Origin: Candidatus Enterousia intestinigallinarum
GTDB lineage: Bacteria > Pseudomonadota > Alphaproteobacteria > Rs-D84
Length of the DNA: 64,000 nucleotides
NCBI GenBank assembly: GCA_944407095.1
Contig: OX097180.1
Span: forward strand, 558,001 to 622,000
Direction: 5' to 3'
Below the pieces are notes generated by a model. The model was not told where the DNA came from. It saw nothing but the letters and a program-made list of their open reading frames with translations, and did not search any database. This document shows positions 28,703 to 36,315 of the stretch, one piece after another (positions within the stretch are counted from its first letter, which is position 1; each line of letters starts with the position of its first letter). The translations under genes were made by a program, and so were the position numbers.

Positions 28703-29951
28703 AGATTATCACCTCATAGTTCCAGTCACGCGTTGATGCGTCCCACGTACAACGTGTCATATACACGCCACCAAATTCATCAAATAGTTTCATAAACTGC
28801 ACCGGCGTCAGTTTTGATGTTGCGGCAACTTCAACAATGTCTAGTTTTACCGTATCAACACCGTTGGTCAATGTATCCGTCACCATCTGAACATCAGCCG
28901 ACATATTTCCATATTGAAACACCGTCAAAACATCACGCATAACGGTTTCAACATCACGCTCATCCAGTGAGGCCATTGTCGGTACGGTCGGCAATGTTGC
29001 GCGAACATACAATCGACTGTCTGATTCCTGCTGCACAAATGAACCCGGCATTAAATCCGTGGCCGCAATATAAAAATCCCCCAATGTTCCAAAGTCGCGA
29101 TTAAACACAACACTGGCGTGTGTTTCACCACATTCGGCCGACACCTGGTTCCAACCAGTTATTGGTTGCATCAAAAATGCAATCGCCTGGAAACACGCCT
29201 GTGCGCGCAGTTCTGGATTTGGCAAATATTCATATGGCAGAATAATTGGCTGTGGTTGCGGTGCACGTTCTATTTCAAATTCGGCATCCAGTTCCTTATT
29301 TTTTTCTTCGACCTGGCGTTCATATTCAGCGGCCATTTCCGGACTGACCTGTGCCAATTCTGGTGTTCTGACCATTTGTTCCAACGGTTCGCGAAAGAAC
29401 CACAACATTCCGAACACAAATACCATAATCAGCACCACGGACACAACCAGTCCGCGCACACGGCTTATCGGATGCAATGCGGCCCGCGGCCCACGCACAA
29501 CCAAGTCACCCAGATTACGTTCAACCGCCCGTGGCATTCCCCACGCACCAGGTGCAAACAATGCCCCCCAATCCGGGATTTCTGACAATTTGAAATATTC
29601 CGCACGTGCGTCATCTTCGCGGTCAAATAACTTATCTTCCAGAATAACGCCGTTTCTGACGGCAACCAGGTAAAACTGTTTGTCTATTGCGAAGACAGCC
29701 AAAAAAGACGTGTATTCGCCCAACGCGTCTGTCACCGCAGCGGCCGCGCTGTACATACCACTGCGATGTCCCTGTCGTTTTGACCCCAATCCAACCATCG
29801 CACGGTATTCTGTATAAAGATTTAATTTCTTATCGACACTGCGTGCCAACGTGCGTGCATATGAGCGCGCGACATAGCCGGCACCCGTTGGTTGCCAAAA
29901 CAAACCAACGGCATATTTTTTCCTGTCAACTGTTATAACCTGACCTGGCAA
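28692..29951 (-). CDS. pilO2: PilO2-type pilin accessory protein
   Basis: 419 residues. The cytoplasmic N-terminal domain (1-165) begins VITVDRKKYAVGLFWQP as in PAP_PilO proteins. One membrane helix is at about 168-190 (VVSVVLIMVFVFGMLWFF). The periplasmic part starts with a charged helix (MAAEYERQVEEKNKELDAEF), then two beta-alpha domains that include WNQVSAECG. PilO2 belongs to the inner-membrane assembly complex of type IVB pili. It is the first gene of the operon at this site; pilL/pilM and prepilin genes are not nearby, and the secretin is at 1306-2646. Confidence 0.78.
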   Translation of the reverse strand: MPGQVITVDRKKYAVGLFWQPTGAGYVARSYARTLARSVDKKLNLYTEYRAMVGLGSKRQGHRSGMYSAAAAVTDALGEYTSFLAVFAIDKQFYLVAVRNGVILEDKLFDREDDARAEYFKLSEIPDWGALFAPGAWGMPRAVERNLGDLVVRGPRAALHPISRVRGLVVSVVLIMVFVFGMLWFFREPLEQMVRTPELAQVSPEMAAEYERQVEEKNKELDAEFEIERAPQPQPIILPYEYLPNPELRAQACFQAIAFLMQPITGWNQVSAECGETHASVVFNRDFGTLGDFYIAATDLMPGSFVQQESDSRLYVRATLPTVPTMASLDERDVETVMRDVLTVFQYGNMSADVQMVTDTLTNGVDTVKLDIVEVAATSKLTPVQFMKLFDEFGGVYMTRCTWDASTRDWNYEVIIYAK

Positions 29952-30021
29952 TTTCTCTCTCTGTTATTTTAAGTAATTATAACATAAAAAACCCGTCCTA
30001 CGCAAACACAGATTACAAAAA

Positions 30022-30052
30022 GAAAGCCGTCGCATATAAAAAGCGACGGCAT
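30022..30052 (-). terminator. terminator after the 30071-30511 lipoprotein gene
   Basis: Eight-base stem 30026-30033 with 30043-30050 (GCCGTCGC/GCGACGGC). On the minus strand it is followed by TTTCTTTTTG. It lies 18 bases beyond the gene stop. Confidence 0.8.
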
Positions 30053-30070
30053 TTTCAAACCAAATTTATA

Positions 30071-30511
30071 TCAGCATCCACCAACACCGCCGTACATACT
30101 GCCGTTACAATTTATCTGATGTTCAACCAGTACCGGTGTCGCGGTAATACTGGTTCCACCGTCCTTGGCCGTACGAACACTGTTCGGATGCGGACAATCA
30201 TAAACATTTGCAACCAATATAAACGCACGTTCCGGCCCAAAAACCACCCATTCATTCGGACGTGTGCGTTGGCTGGTTATCCAATATGCATTACCCGGAC
30301 GCGCCTGGTCGACAATTCTGTTTTCCAGATATGTACGTGCATCATCGGCATCATATACAGATACCTCTGATTCAATCTTGTACAAAAATGTACAACCAAT
30401 AGGTTCCGCATCCAGTTGAGTTAAATACTGGCTGCCATTTTCTGGTTTTATCATCCCCCCGCACGCGCACAGCGCCAGGAACAAAGAACAAAACGCAAGT
30501 GTCTTTTTCAT
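30071..30511 (-). CDS. predicted lipoprotein, unknown function
   Basis: 146 residues from ATG 30511 (an alternative ATG is nine bases upstream). The signal peptide ends in a Cys-containing lipobox (LALCACGG). The mature part has a FLYKIESEVSVYDADDARTYLENRI segment similar to small envelope proteins with a DUF4156-like look, several Cys residues and a Gly/Cys-rich C-terminus (CNGSMYGGVGGC). Family not assigned. It is a single gene on the minus strand between the lpx operon and a terminator. Confidence 0.65.
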   Translation of the reverse strand: MKKTLAFCSLFLALCACGGMIKPENGSQYLTQLDAEPIGCTFLYKIESEVSVYDADDARTYLENRIVDQARPGNAYWITSQRTRPNEWVVFGPERAFILVANVYDCPHPNSVRTAKDGGTSITATPVLVEHQINCNGSMYGGVGGC

Positions 30512-30532
30512 ATCGACCATCCTGAAATTATT

Positions 30533-31474
30533 TTACTTTGATTCAATTATATCATAATTAGATGCATCACTGAACAACTTTTTAAGAACCAAATTATTTA
30601 GCGCGTGGCTGCCCTTGTATGATTCCAGTTTACCAACCACAAACCCGCCGGCCGTGTACATATCGCCCAGCGCATCTATAACCTTGTGCCGAACAAATTC
30701 GTCCGGCCATATTGTTTTATTCAGTGTTCCGTCCCCGCGGTTATTCAACGCAATCACATTTGTTTCGTCCGCGCCACGTCCCATACCGTGTGCCTTCAGA
30801 TATTCCCATTCAGAAAATTTTCCAAACGTGCGCGCACGCGCGACGTTTTTAACAAAATCATCAACTGATTTTTTTGTCCCGTCAAATGAATAAGAATATG
30901 TCTGGCTGCCGATTATTTTTTCTGGATAAACCAATGTCGCCGTTATTTCCAACGCATTGTCCACCGACGGCATCAATTTGACATATCCGTTGCTCTTACG
31001 TCCGGAAACAGTATTTATCAGCCACCATTTTGCCCGCGTAAAAATGTTCATACCACGGCGTAATTCAGCCGCACGCGCAATAACCGGACGTTTAACAACT
31101 ATTTTCCGACGCACCGCGCCCGTCACACCGGCACGCATAAACGCGTCAAAAAATTGCGCCGCACTGCCATCCAAAATCGGGGTTTCCGCCCCATCTATTT
31201 CAATAACCGCACTATCTATGCCAGCCATAAACAACGCCGCCATCAAATGTTCTATGGTCTGAACGTGTGCGCCATTTGTCGCCCCAATCGTTGTGTTACG
31301 CATTTTGGTTTCGCCAACGTTATCATATGTCGCAGCAATTTTATCACTATCCGCAATATCAGTACGCTGAAAAAATATTCCCAGCATACGCGACGGCCGC
31401 ACAACCATATTTACGGGCAAACCAGAATGAATACCCTTGCCTTTTATCTCAACGGCTTTTTTTAATGTAGACAT
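30533..31474 (-). CDS. lpxC: UDP-3-O-acyl-N-acetylglucosamine deacetylase LpxC
   Basis: Zinc enzyme of the committed lipid A step. The N-terminal half begins with GKGIHSGLPV. The zinc site consists of His in TIEHLMAAL (about residue 76) and His/Asp in HKVIDALGD (about 232-240). The specificity loop is near DGSAAQF. The last motif is GSHALNN, in place of the common GHxLHN. 313 residues is normal. It overlaps lpxK by 13 bases, making an acyltransferase-lpxK-lpxC operon that supplies both early and late lipid A enzymes. Confidence 0.95.
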   Translation of the reverse strand: MSTLKKAVEIKGKGIHSGLPVNMVVRPSRMLGIFFQRTDIADSDKIAATYDNVGETKMRNTTIGATNGAHVQTIEHLMAALFMAGIDSAVIEIDGAETPILDGSAAQFFDAFMRAGVTGAVRRKIVVKRPVIARAAELRRGMNIFTRAKWWLINTVSGRKSNGYVKLMPSVDNALEITATLVYPEKIIGSQTYSYSFDGTKKSVDDFVKNVARARTFGKFSEWEYLKAHGMGRGADETNVIALNNRGDGTLNKTIWPDEFVRHKVIDALGDMYTAGGFVVGKLESYKGSHALNNLVLKKLFSDASNYDIIESK

Positions 31475-32376
31475 TTTATTTTATCCCCCAACCACGTCCA
31501 AAAATCATCATCCAACGTCATATCCAGACGCGCAAATTTTATTTCATCACGCATATCGACTGGCAAACGCATCCAGTCCTTTTCTGTGGTAACTAATTTT
31601 GCACCACGCCGCGCCGCTGCCGCACGCAGTTTTTGTAAATCATCGTCAGTATATTGATAATGGTCAGGAAACGCCCGCTTTCCAACGACATTTTTCAATG
31701 TGGCAAAAAACTTTTTGGGATACCCTATTCCGGCAAAAACATACAACTTCTGATTTTCATCATATGGTGACACCGTATGCCCAGATGCGTAAAATACCGG
31801 TATGCCATCTGGTATGGAAAAACGCTTACGCGCACGCGGCGACCGTATAATAATAACCGCATCTGCCCGCCGAACAGCGCGACGTGGTTCACGCAACGGC
31901 CCGGCCGGCAATAAGAATCCATTACCATACCCCAACCCCGCATCAAAAACCAAAATAGACAAATTCTTTTTTATTTTTGGATTTTGAAATCCATCATCCA
32001 TAACAATCGGGCCAGTTTCATCCAGCTGCTTATCCAATAAAATAATATTGCTTTTTCTGTCACCGACGTGCACTTGTAATCCGGCACGGGACAGCATTGC
32101 GGCCTCGTCCCCGACGTTACCAGTTTTAGCGCTTTTTTTATACCCGCGCATAACAACTGGCGCATCCAAACGCTTTGCAATTTCGTGAACTATTGGTGTT
32201 TTTCCAACACCACCAGCCATTATATTACCAATGCATATAACACCACGCCGCGATTTATACGAACCGATTTTCCGCACCACATACACGATACGTCCAATCA
32301 AATAGTAAATCCACGACACAGGCACCAGAATAAATGCCAGCGGCGTTTTATGTAAAAACCACCACGGTGTTTTCAT
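31462..32376 (-). CDS. lpxK: tetraacyldisaccharide 4'-kinase LpxK
   Basis: Phosphorylates the lipid A disaccharide precursor at the inner membrane. An N-terminal membrane-associated helix (LAFILVPVSWIYYLIGRIVYV) is followed by the P-loop NIMAGGVGKTPIVHEIAKRL (about 51-70). The family block VVMRGYKK and the DDGFQNP catalytic segment follow, and FAGIGYPKKFF is in the second half. 304 residues is close to the usual 320-340. The start overlaps the upstream acyltransferase stop (ATGA). Confidence 0.96.
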   Translation of the reverse strand: MKTPWWFLHKTPLAFILVPVSWIYYLIGRIVYVVRKIGSYKSRRGVICIGNIMAGGVGKTPIVHEIAKRLDAPVVMRGYKKSAKTGNVGDEAAMLSRAGLQVHVGDRKSNIILLDKQLDETGPIVMDDGFQNPKIKKNLSILVFDAGLGYGNGFLLPAGPLREPRRAVRRADAVIIIRSPRARKRFSIPDGIPVFYASGHTVSPYDENQKLYVFAGIGYPKKFFATLKNVVGKRAFPDHYQYTDDDLQKLRAAAARRGAKLVTTEKDWMRLPVDMRDEIKFARLDMTLDDDFWTWLGDKIKCLH

Positions 32377-33191
32377 TTCTTTCCCTGACGGCGTTCAGTT
32401 TTATACTGCGCCTTTTGCGCTTTTTTGGCGGCACGTTCCGCCCGCAGCGCGTTTTTGAATTCGGTCGATGTTAAATCCTGTTCAACCTGGAACAGATTAA
32501 ATTCACCGTCCATTTCACGAACCTGGCGTACCATAATATCCTCTATCTGGCGACGCACGTTTTCAAATTCAGCCGCACTGATTTTAGAATCAATAAATAT
32601 CGGCTTACCCACTCTACACGTTATTGTGGAAAAAGGTAACGCGACTAAATACCTGTCCCATCTTTTCTGAAACCAGGCGTGAGAAGATGAATAGCACACT
32701 GGAATAATGGGCGCACCGGTCATTTTTGCAAAATACAGGGCACCTTCCTGAACGCGCAACGACGGCCCGCCCGGCCCGTCCGGTGATAAACACATAGAAT
32801 AATCGCCACGTCGCAAAACACGTACACCTTCACGCAGGACTGATATGCCACCCTCGGACGTACTGCCATAAATTGATTTCAGGCCGAACAGACGCTGTAA
32901 CTTTGCCATCATACGCCCGTCCTTGTGCCGACTGGCCACGGCATAAGCGTGCATTCCGCCCAGACACACAATCGGCGACAGCATCATACTGCGCCCGTGC
33001 CAAAATATAAAAATAGCAGGTTTTTTACGGTATTTTTTGAACGTTTCCCAGTTGGTTATACGCTTTCTGCACGTGAAATATACGAACCAAATTGCAATCG
33101 CCATCAGAACCGCAACAACCCATTGAAAAAACGACAGGCGCAAAATCGGTTCCCAAAATGCCTTCCATAATTTTCTGAACGTTTGATACAT
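32373..33191 (-). CDS. DUF374-type lysophospholipid acyltransferase family protein
   Basis: Membrane-associated acyltransferase-like protein often found beside lpxK/kdtA in alphaproteobacteria. A membrane helix covers about residues 22-42. The conserved blocks are FWHGRSMMLSP, VASRHKDGRMMAKLQRLFG, STSEGGISVLR, CLSPDGPGGPSLRVQEGALY and a basic Lys-rich tail. In lpxK loci this family is proposed to add a secondary acyl chain to lipid A, but the substrate cannot be read here. It is the first gene of the lpx operon; ATG 33191. Confidence 0.85.
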   Translation of the reverse strand: MYQTFRKLWKAFWEPILRLSFFQWVVAVLMAIAIWFVYFTCRKRITNWETFKKYRKKPAIFIFWHGRSMMLSPIVCLGGMHAYAVASRHKDGRMMAKLQRLFGLKSIYGSTSEGGISVLREGVRVLRRGDYSMCLSPDGPGGPSLRVQEGALYFAKMTGAPIIPVCYSSSHAWFQKRWDRYLVALPFSTITCRVGKPIFIDSKISAAEFENVRRQIEDIMVRQVREMDGEFNLFQVEQDLTSTEFKNALRAERAAKKAQKAQYKTERRQGKK

Positions 33192-33360
33192 AATATACTG
33201 CTCTCTATATAAATAACTTTCTGGATTCTAGCAGTAAAAAAATCATATTTCAAGATAGTAAGGAATCTGGTCATAACAAAGCCCCACCCACGACAGAAAC
33301 GATAAAAAGATAAAATTATTTGACATATGCGCAAAAAGTTATATAATAAGCCCCGTTCGC

Positions 33361-33417
<57 letters not shown>

Positions 33418-33437
<20 letters not shown>

Positions 33438-33618
33438 AGTTAAAATAAAAACCGCCCCTGTATGGGGTGTTTTTTATTTTACGTGTGTTGTGTTGGATTT
33501 GAACCACAGAAGCAATGTGGTTCAACCGCAGAAATTAGGCGGACGGCAGTACGCCGATTTGCCCCTGGCAAAAATTTCCAGGTGACGAAGTAAATCCACA
33601 CTCCGCAACCAAGTTAAA
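33418..33618 (+). mobile_element. tRNA-tail element B, behind initiator tRNA
   Basis: A 27-base exact repeat, 33418-33444 and 33592-33618, contains the last 20 bases of tRNA-fMet plus seven more. Between the copies come a terminator (about 33452-33476), a block that is the reverse complement of this tRNA's T-arm (GGATTTGAACCACAGA), a hairpin GGCG...CGCC (about 33539-33554), and a tail ending GGTGACGAAG. Order, size and several blocks match element A. No protein is encoded. A terminator (33623-33643) follows the second copy. The 454-base space between the acyltransferase and ABC-F genes holds only this element, the tRNA and its promoter region. Confidence 0.55.
33450..33480 (+). terminator. 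terminator immediately after initiator tRNA
   Basis: Stem CGCCCC/GGGGTG with one G-U pair, loop TGTAT, followed by TTTTTTATTTT. It starts 15 bases past the tRNA end. Confidence 0.75.
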
Positions 33619-33619
33619 T

Positions 33620-33645
33620 AAAAATACACCTGTGTGGTGTATTTT
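33620..33645. terminator. bidirectional terminator between element B and the ABC-F gene
   Basis: Stem AATACACC/GGTGTATT (33623-33630 with 33636-33643), loop TGTGT, with T-rich sequence on both strands. It touches the stop codon of the minus-strand ABC-F gene. Confidence 0.75.
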
Positions 33646-35256
33646 TTATTTTTCGCTGTTCACTGAATAATAATATTCCAATTTTTCGTGGTCGTAATCT
33701 TCTATTCTGCCGGCGGGCAAAACCAGCATACGTGTTATGCCGATTTGTTCCACAAATTCCGGATTATGGCTGACCACTATGATAGTTCCAGGAAAATCCC
33801 GAAAATTATCACCTATTATCATCTGGGTTTCTGGATCCAAATGATTTGTCGGTTCGTCCAATATCAGCATATTTGCGCGTTTTAACAGTAATTTGCACAA
33901 TGCAACACGAGCGCGTTCACCCGGCGACAATGTACCGACACGCTTAAACACATCCATATCGAAAAACAGAAAATTCGCCAGCGCCGCACGCAACTGCAAA
34001 TCCGTATATTCAGGCGTTTCCACATTTTCCATAACTGTTTTATTTAGATCCAGTTGTTCCTGTTCCTGGGCGTAATATGCAATATCTGTTTTAGGATTTA
34101 TGTCTATTGTTCCGCGTTCCGGTGTTAAAAATCCCATTATCAATTTCAACAGTGTTGATTTACCCGCACCATTTTCACCAACAATTAAAAATCTTTCACC
34201 ACCGGTTATATGAAACGACAGGTTACGATATAATAACTTTTTTCCAGGATACCTGAACCACAAATTATCCACCATAATCGGAAAGCGCGCCCCGTCACGC
34301 AGTGGTGTTAAATCCATTTTAACCCGCTTATATTCCACATCGCGCTGTGTACGATGCGCCAGGATTTTTTGCAACTGTGCGGCCCGGGTATGACCAGCTT
34401 TTTTTATACTGTGGTTTGTTGGACTGGCCGCATTTGCACGTGCCACGAAATCAGATAAGTGTTTTATCCGACGTTCTTCGTCCGCAATTTTAGCGGCGCG
34501 ACGAGCGCGGATTTGTGCGGCCTTGGTTTTATAATCGTCATAGTTACCGTCAAACACGGTTATTTTATGGGTAACCTTGTCCACAAATAAAATTTTGTTC
34601 ACAATTTTATTCAAAAATTCTGTATCGTGACTGATTATTAAAACACCACCCTTATACCGACGTAAATAGTCGCATACAAAATCACGACTGGCCGCGTCCA
34701 AATGATTTGTTGGCTCATCTAATAATAACAAATCCGCCACGGAATACAGCAGTCGTGCAAACGCAACCCTGGATTTTTGACCACCCGACAGATTTGCCAC
34801 ACGCATATCCAGCCAATCGCCAATATGCATATTTTCAATGATTTCCAGTAAAGCGGCCTCAGCATTATAAATATCATAATAATCCAGGCGTTTTTGTACG
34901 GCGTCTATTTTATTTTGTATATTTTCATCATCTGGATTTTGCGCCAGCGCAACATATAAATCATTTAATTCGGATTCCAACGCCGCAATCGGGCGCGCAC
35001 CAGCAACAAAGTCCCAAACGGTTACATCAGGGTTTTCTATTTCCACCTGTTGCGGCAGATATCCTATGTTTTCGCCACCCACATCAATAAACCCGGCATC
35101 CAGCTTTATTTGTCCCAGTATTACTTTGAACAGTGTTGTTTTACCCGCACCATTGACGCCAACAATTCCACATTTAGCACGTGACGGAATATTAAATTCC
35201 GCATTGTCGTATATAATATTTGTTCCAAATGAAAGAGTAATATTTTCGCCACGCAT
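33646..35256 (-). CDS. ABC-F family ATP-binding protein
   Basis: Soluble protein with two ABC domains and no membrane domain, a family that acts on ribosomes. The first domain has Walker A GVNGAGKTTLF, signature LSGGQKSR and Walker B LLLDEPTNHLD. The second has GENGAGKSTLLKL, the signature variant LSPGERARVALC and MLILDEPTNHLD. A charged inter-domain linker (about 240-310) includes ARRAAKIADEERRIKHL. 536 residues is typical of Uup/YdiF-like members. The exact subfamily is not resolved. It is divergent from the lipocalin-like gene. Confidence 0.93.
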   Translation of the reverse strand: MRGENITLSFGTNIIYDNAEFNIPSRAKCGIVGVNGAGKTTLFKVILGQIKLDAGFIDVGGENIGYLPQQVEIENPDVTVWDFVAGARPIAALESELNDLYVALAQNPDDENIQNKIDAVQKRLDYYDIYNAEAALLEIIENMHIGDWLDMRVANLSGGQKSRVAFARLLYSVADLLLLDEPTNHLDAASRDFVCDYLRRYKGGVLIISHDTEFLNKIVNKILFVDKVTHKITVFDGNYDDYKTKAAQIRARRAAKIADEERRIKHLSDFVARANAASPTNHSIKKAGHTRAAQLQKILAHRTQRDVEYKRVKMDLTPLRDGARFPIMVDNLWFRYPGKKLLYRNLSFHITGGERFLIVGENGAGKSTLLKLIMGFLTPERGTIDINPKTDIAYYAQEQEQLDLNKTVMENVETPEYTDLQLRAALANFLFFDMDVFKRVGTLSPGERARVALCKLLLKRANMLILDEPTNHLDPETQMIIGDNFRDFPGTIIVVSHNPEFVEQIGITRMLVLPAGRIEDYDHEKLEYYYSVNSEK

Positions 35257-35336
35257 AGTACGTGGATTTTATGAATTTACCTTTTACCTGGCAAGTATTT
35301 ATTGATATAATTAAAAACATACCAAAGGAGTTTATT

Positions 35337-35669
35337 ATGAAAAAGTTTTTATCTGTTTTATTTGCGCTGTTTTTGGTGGCGTGTGGTCGGTCTGATATAT
35401 CCGGCACGTGGATTCAGCCAGTTCCAAATATGCCTGATATGGTTCAGGGATTCACCCTGGGGGCGAACGGGGTTGCAACATCGGTGAATATGGCGACACT
35501 ACAATATGACACTTGGCGTACGGACGGTGATTCATTGATTATGACGGGACGCAGTATTGGCAACGGTCAAACCATAGAATTTACTGAAACCTATACCATT
35601 GAAAAATTGACCGATGATACCCTGGTATTACGTAACGGCGATATGACAATGACATACACGCGTCAATAA
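35337..35669 (+). CDS. lipocalin-like lipoprotein
   Basis: 110 residues from ATG 35337, preceded by AAAGGAG; the upstream frame to 35262 has no ribosome-binding site. The signal peptide has lipobox LFLVAC (Cys17). The mature part starts SGTWIQPVPNMPDMVQGF, then ATLQYDTWRTDGDSLIMTG, RSIGNG and DTLVLRNGDMTMTYTR. This fits the small lipocalin-like family common in Bacteroidetes (the Lipocalin_3 type). Ligand unknown. A terminator follows directly. Confidence 0.75.
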   Translation: MKKFLSVLFALFLVACGRSDISGTWIQPVPNMPDMVQGFTLGANGVATSVNMATLQYDTWRTDGDSLIMTGRSIGNGQTIEFTETYTIEKLTDDTLVLRNGDMTMTYTRQ

Positions 35670-35694
35670 AAAACGCCCGTTTGGGCGTTTTTTA
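35668..35694. terminator. bidirectional terminator between convergent genes
   Basis: Stem AAAAAACGCCC/GGGCGTTTTTT, 35668-35678 with 35683-35693, loop GTTT. It serves the lipocalin-like gene on plus and the 35692-36312 gene on minus. Confidence 0.85.
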
Positions 35695-36312
35695 TTCAAA
35701 ACACTTACGCAGTGTTTCACCGGTATCGTGTTGATCAACACGCTTATTGCGGATTTCTTCGGCTGCCTTGATTTTTTGTTTTATTAAAATCAAATCTGGA
35801 TGCGCCTGTAATTCCGCGTTCAGTTCAGTTATCGCCGCATCAATATCTGACGCGTTTCGAACAAATATCGGTGTTATGGAATCGGCCGCGGTATAAATAG
35901 AATCCTTTAACTCTTTTTTATAGTCATCTATTACGGATAAATATGCGCGTATGTGTTCATCTTCGTGCGATAAAATCGCATTATAAGAACAGGTATCCGG
36001 TTGATGCCGAATATCTATTTGAACCAGAAAATCACTGTACCCAACAGTTGCAAATACAGATTTTAACGTAACACAATATCCATCTTCTATATTCGTTATA
36101 TCCGCAACAATATCATAATTATCAACCATTGTTGCAATAACATTACCGTGCAATAAATCCATATGACGCAATGGTTGAACAACCTCTTTGCTCCATACCG
36201 GTGTATCCAAGGTTATCTTTGGACTCAATTTATACGCCAGGCAATCGTCATATGCAAACACTGGCCTGGCAAGAAAAATCATACAAAGTCCAAAAATCCA
36301 TTTCAAATTCAT
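35692..36312 (-). CDS. secreted protein with HExxH motif, downstream of virB4
   Basis: 206 residues. The signal peptide is cut near VFAYD. The middle contains SHEDEHIRAYLSVI (about residues 115-128), where His-Glu-x-x-His fits a zinc metallopeptidase site. It is followed by a helical C-terminus with a Cys near the end. Other Cys residues (DDCLAY, YCVTL, DTCSY) suggest disulfides in the periplasm. The start lies three bases after the virB4 stop, so it belongs to the virB3-virB4 unit. A cell-wall or protein hydrolase serving the secretion channel is possible but unproven. Confidence 0.65.
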   Translation of the reverse strand: MNLKWIFGLCMIFLARPVFAYDDCLAYKLSPKITLDTPVWSKEVVQPLRHMDLLHGNVIATMVDNYDIVADITNIEDGYCVTLKSVFATVGYSDFLVQIDIRHQPDTCSYNAILSHEDEHIRAYLSVIDDYKKELKDSIYTAADSITPIFVRNASDIDAAITELNAELQAHPDLILIKQKIKAAEEIRNKRVDQHDTGETLRKCFE

Positions 36313-36315
36313 TGT

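Noticed and set aside
35257..35336. Upstream start of the lipocalin-like protein at 35262
   Set aside because: It would hide the lipoprotein signal peptide; AAAGGAG before ATG 35337 is a clear start.
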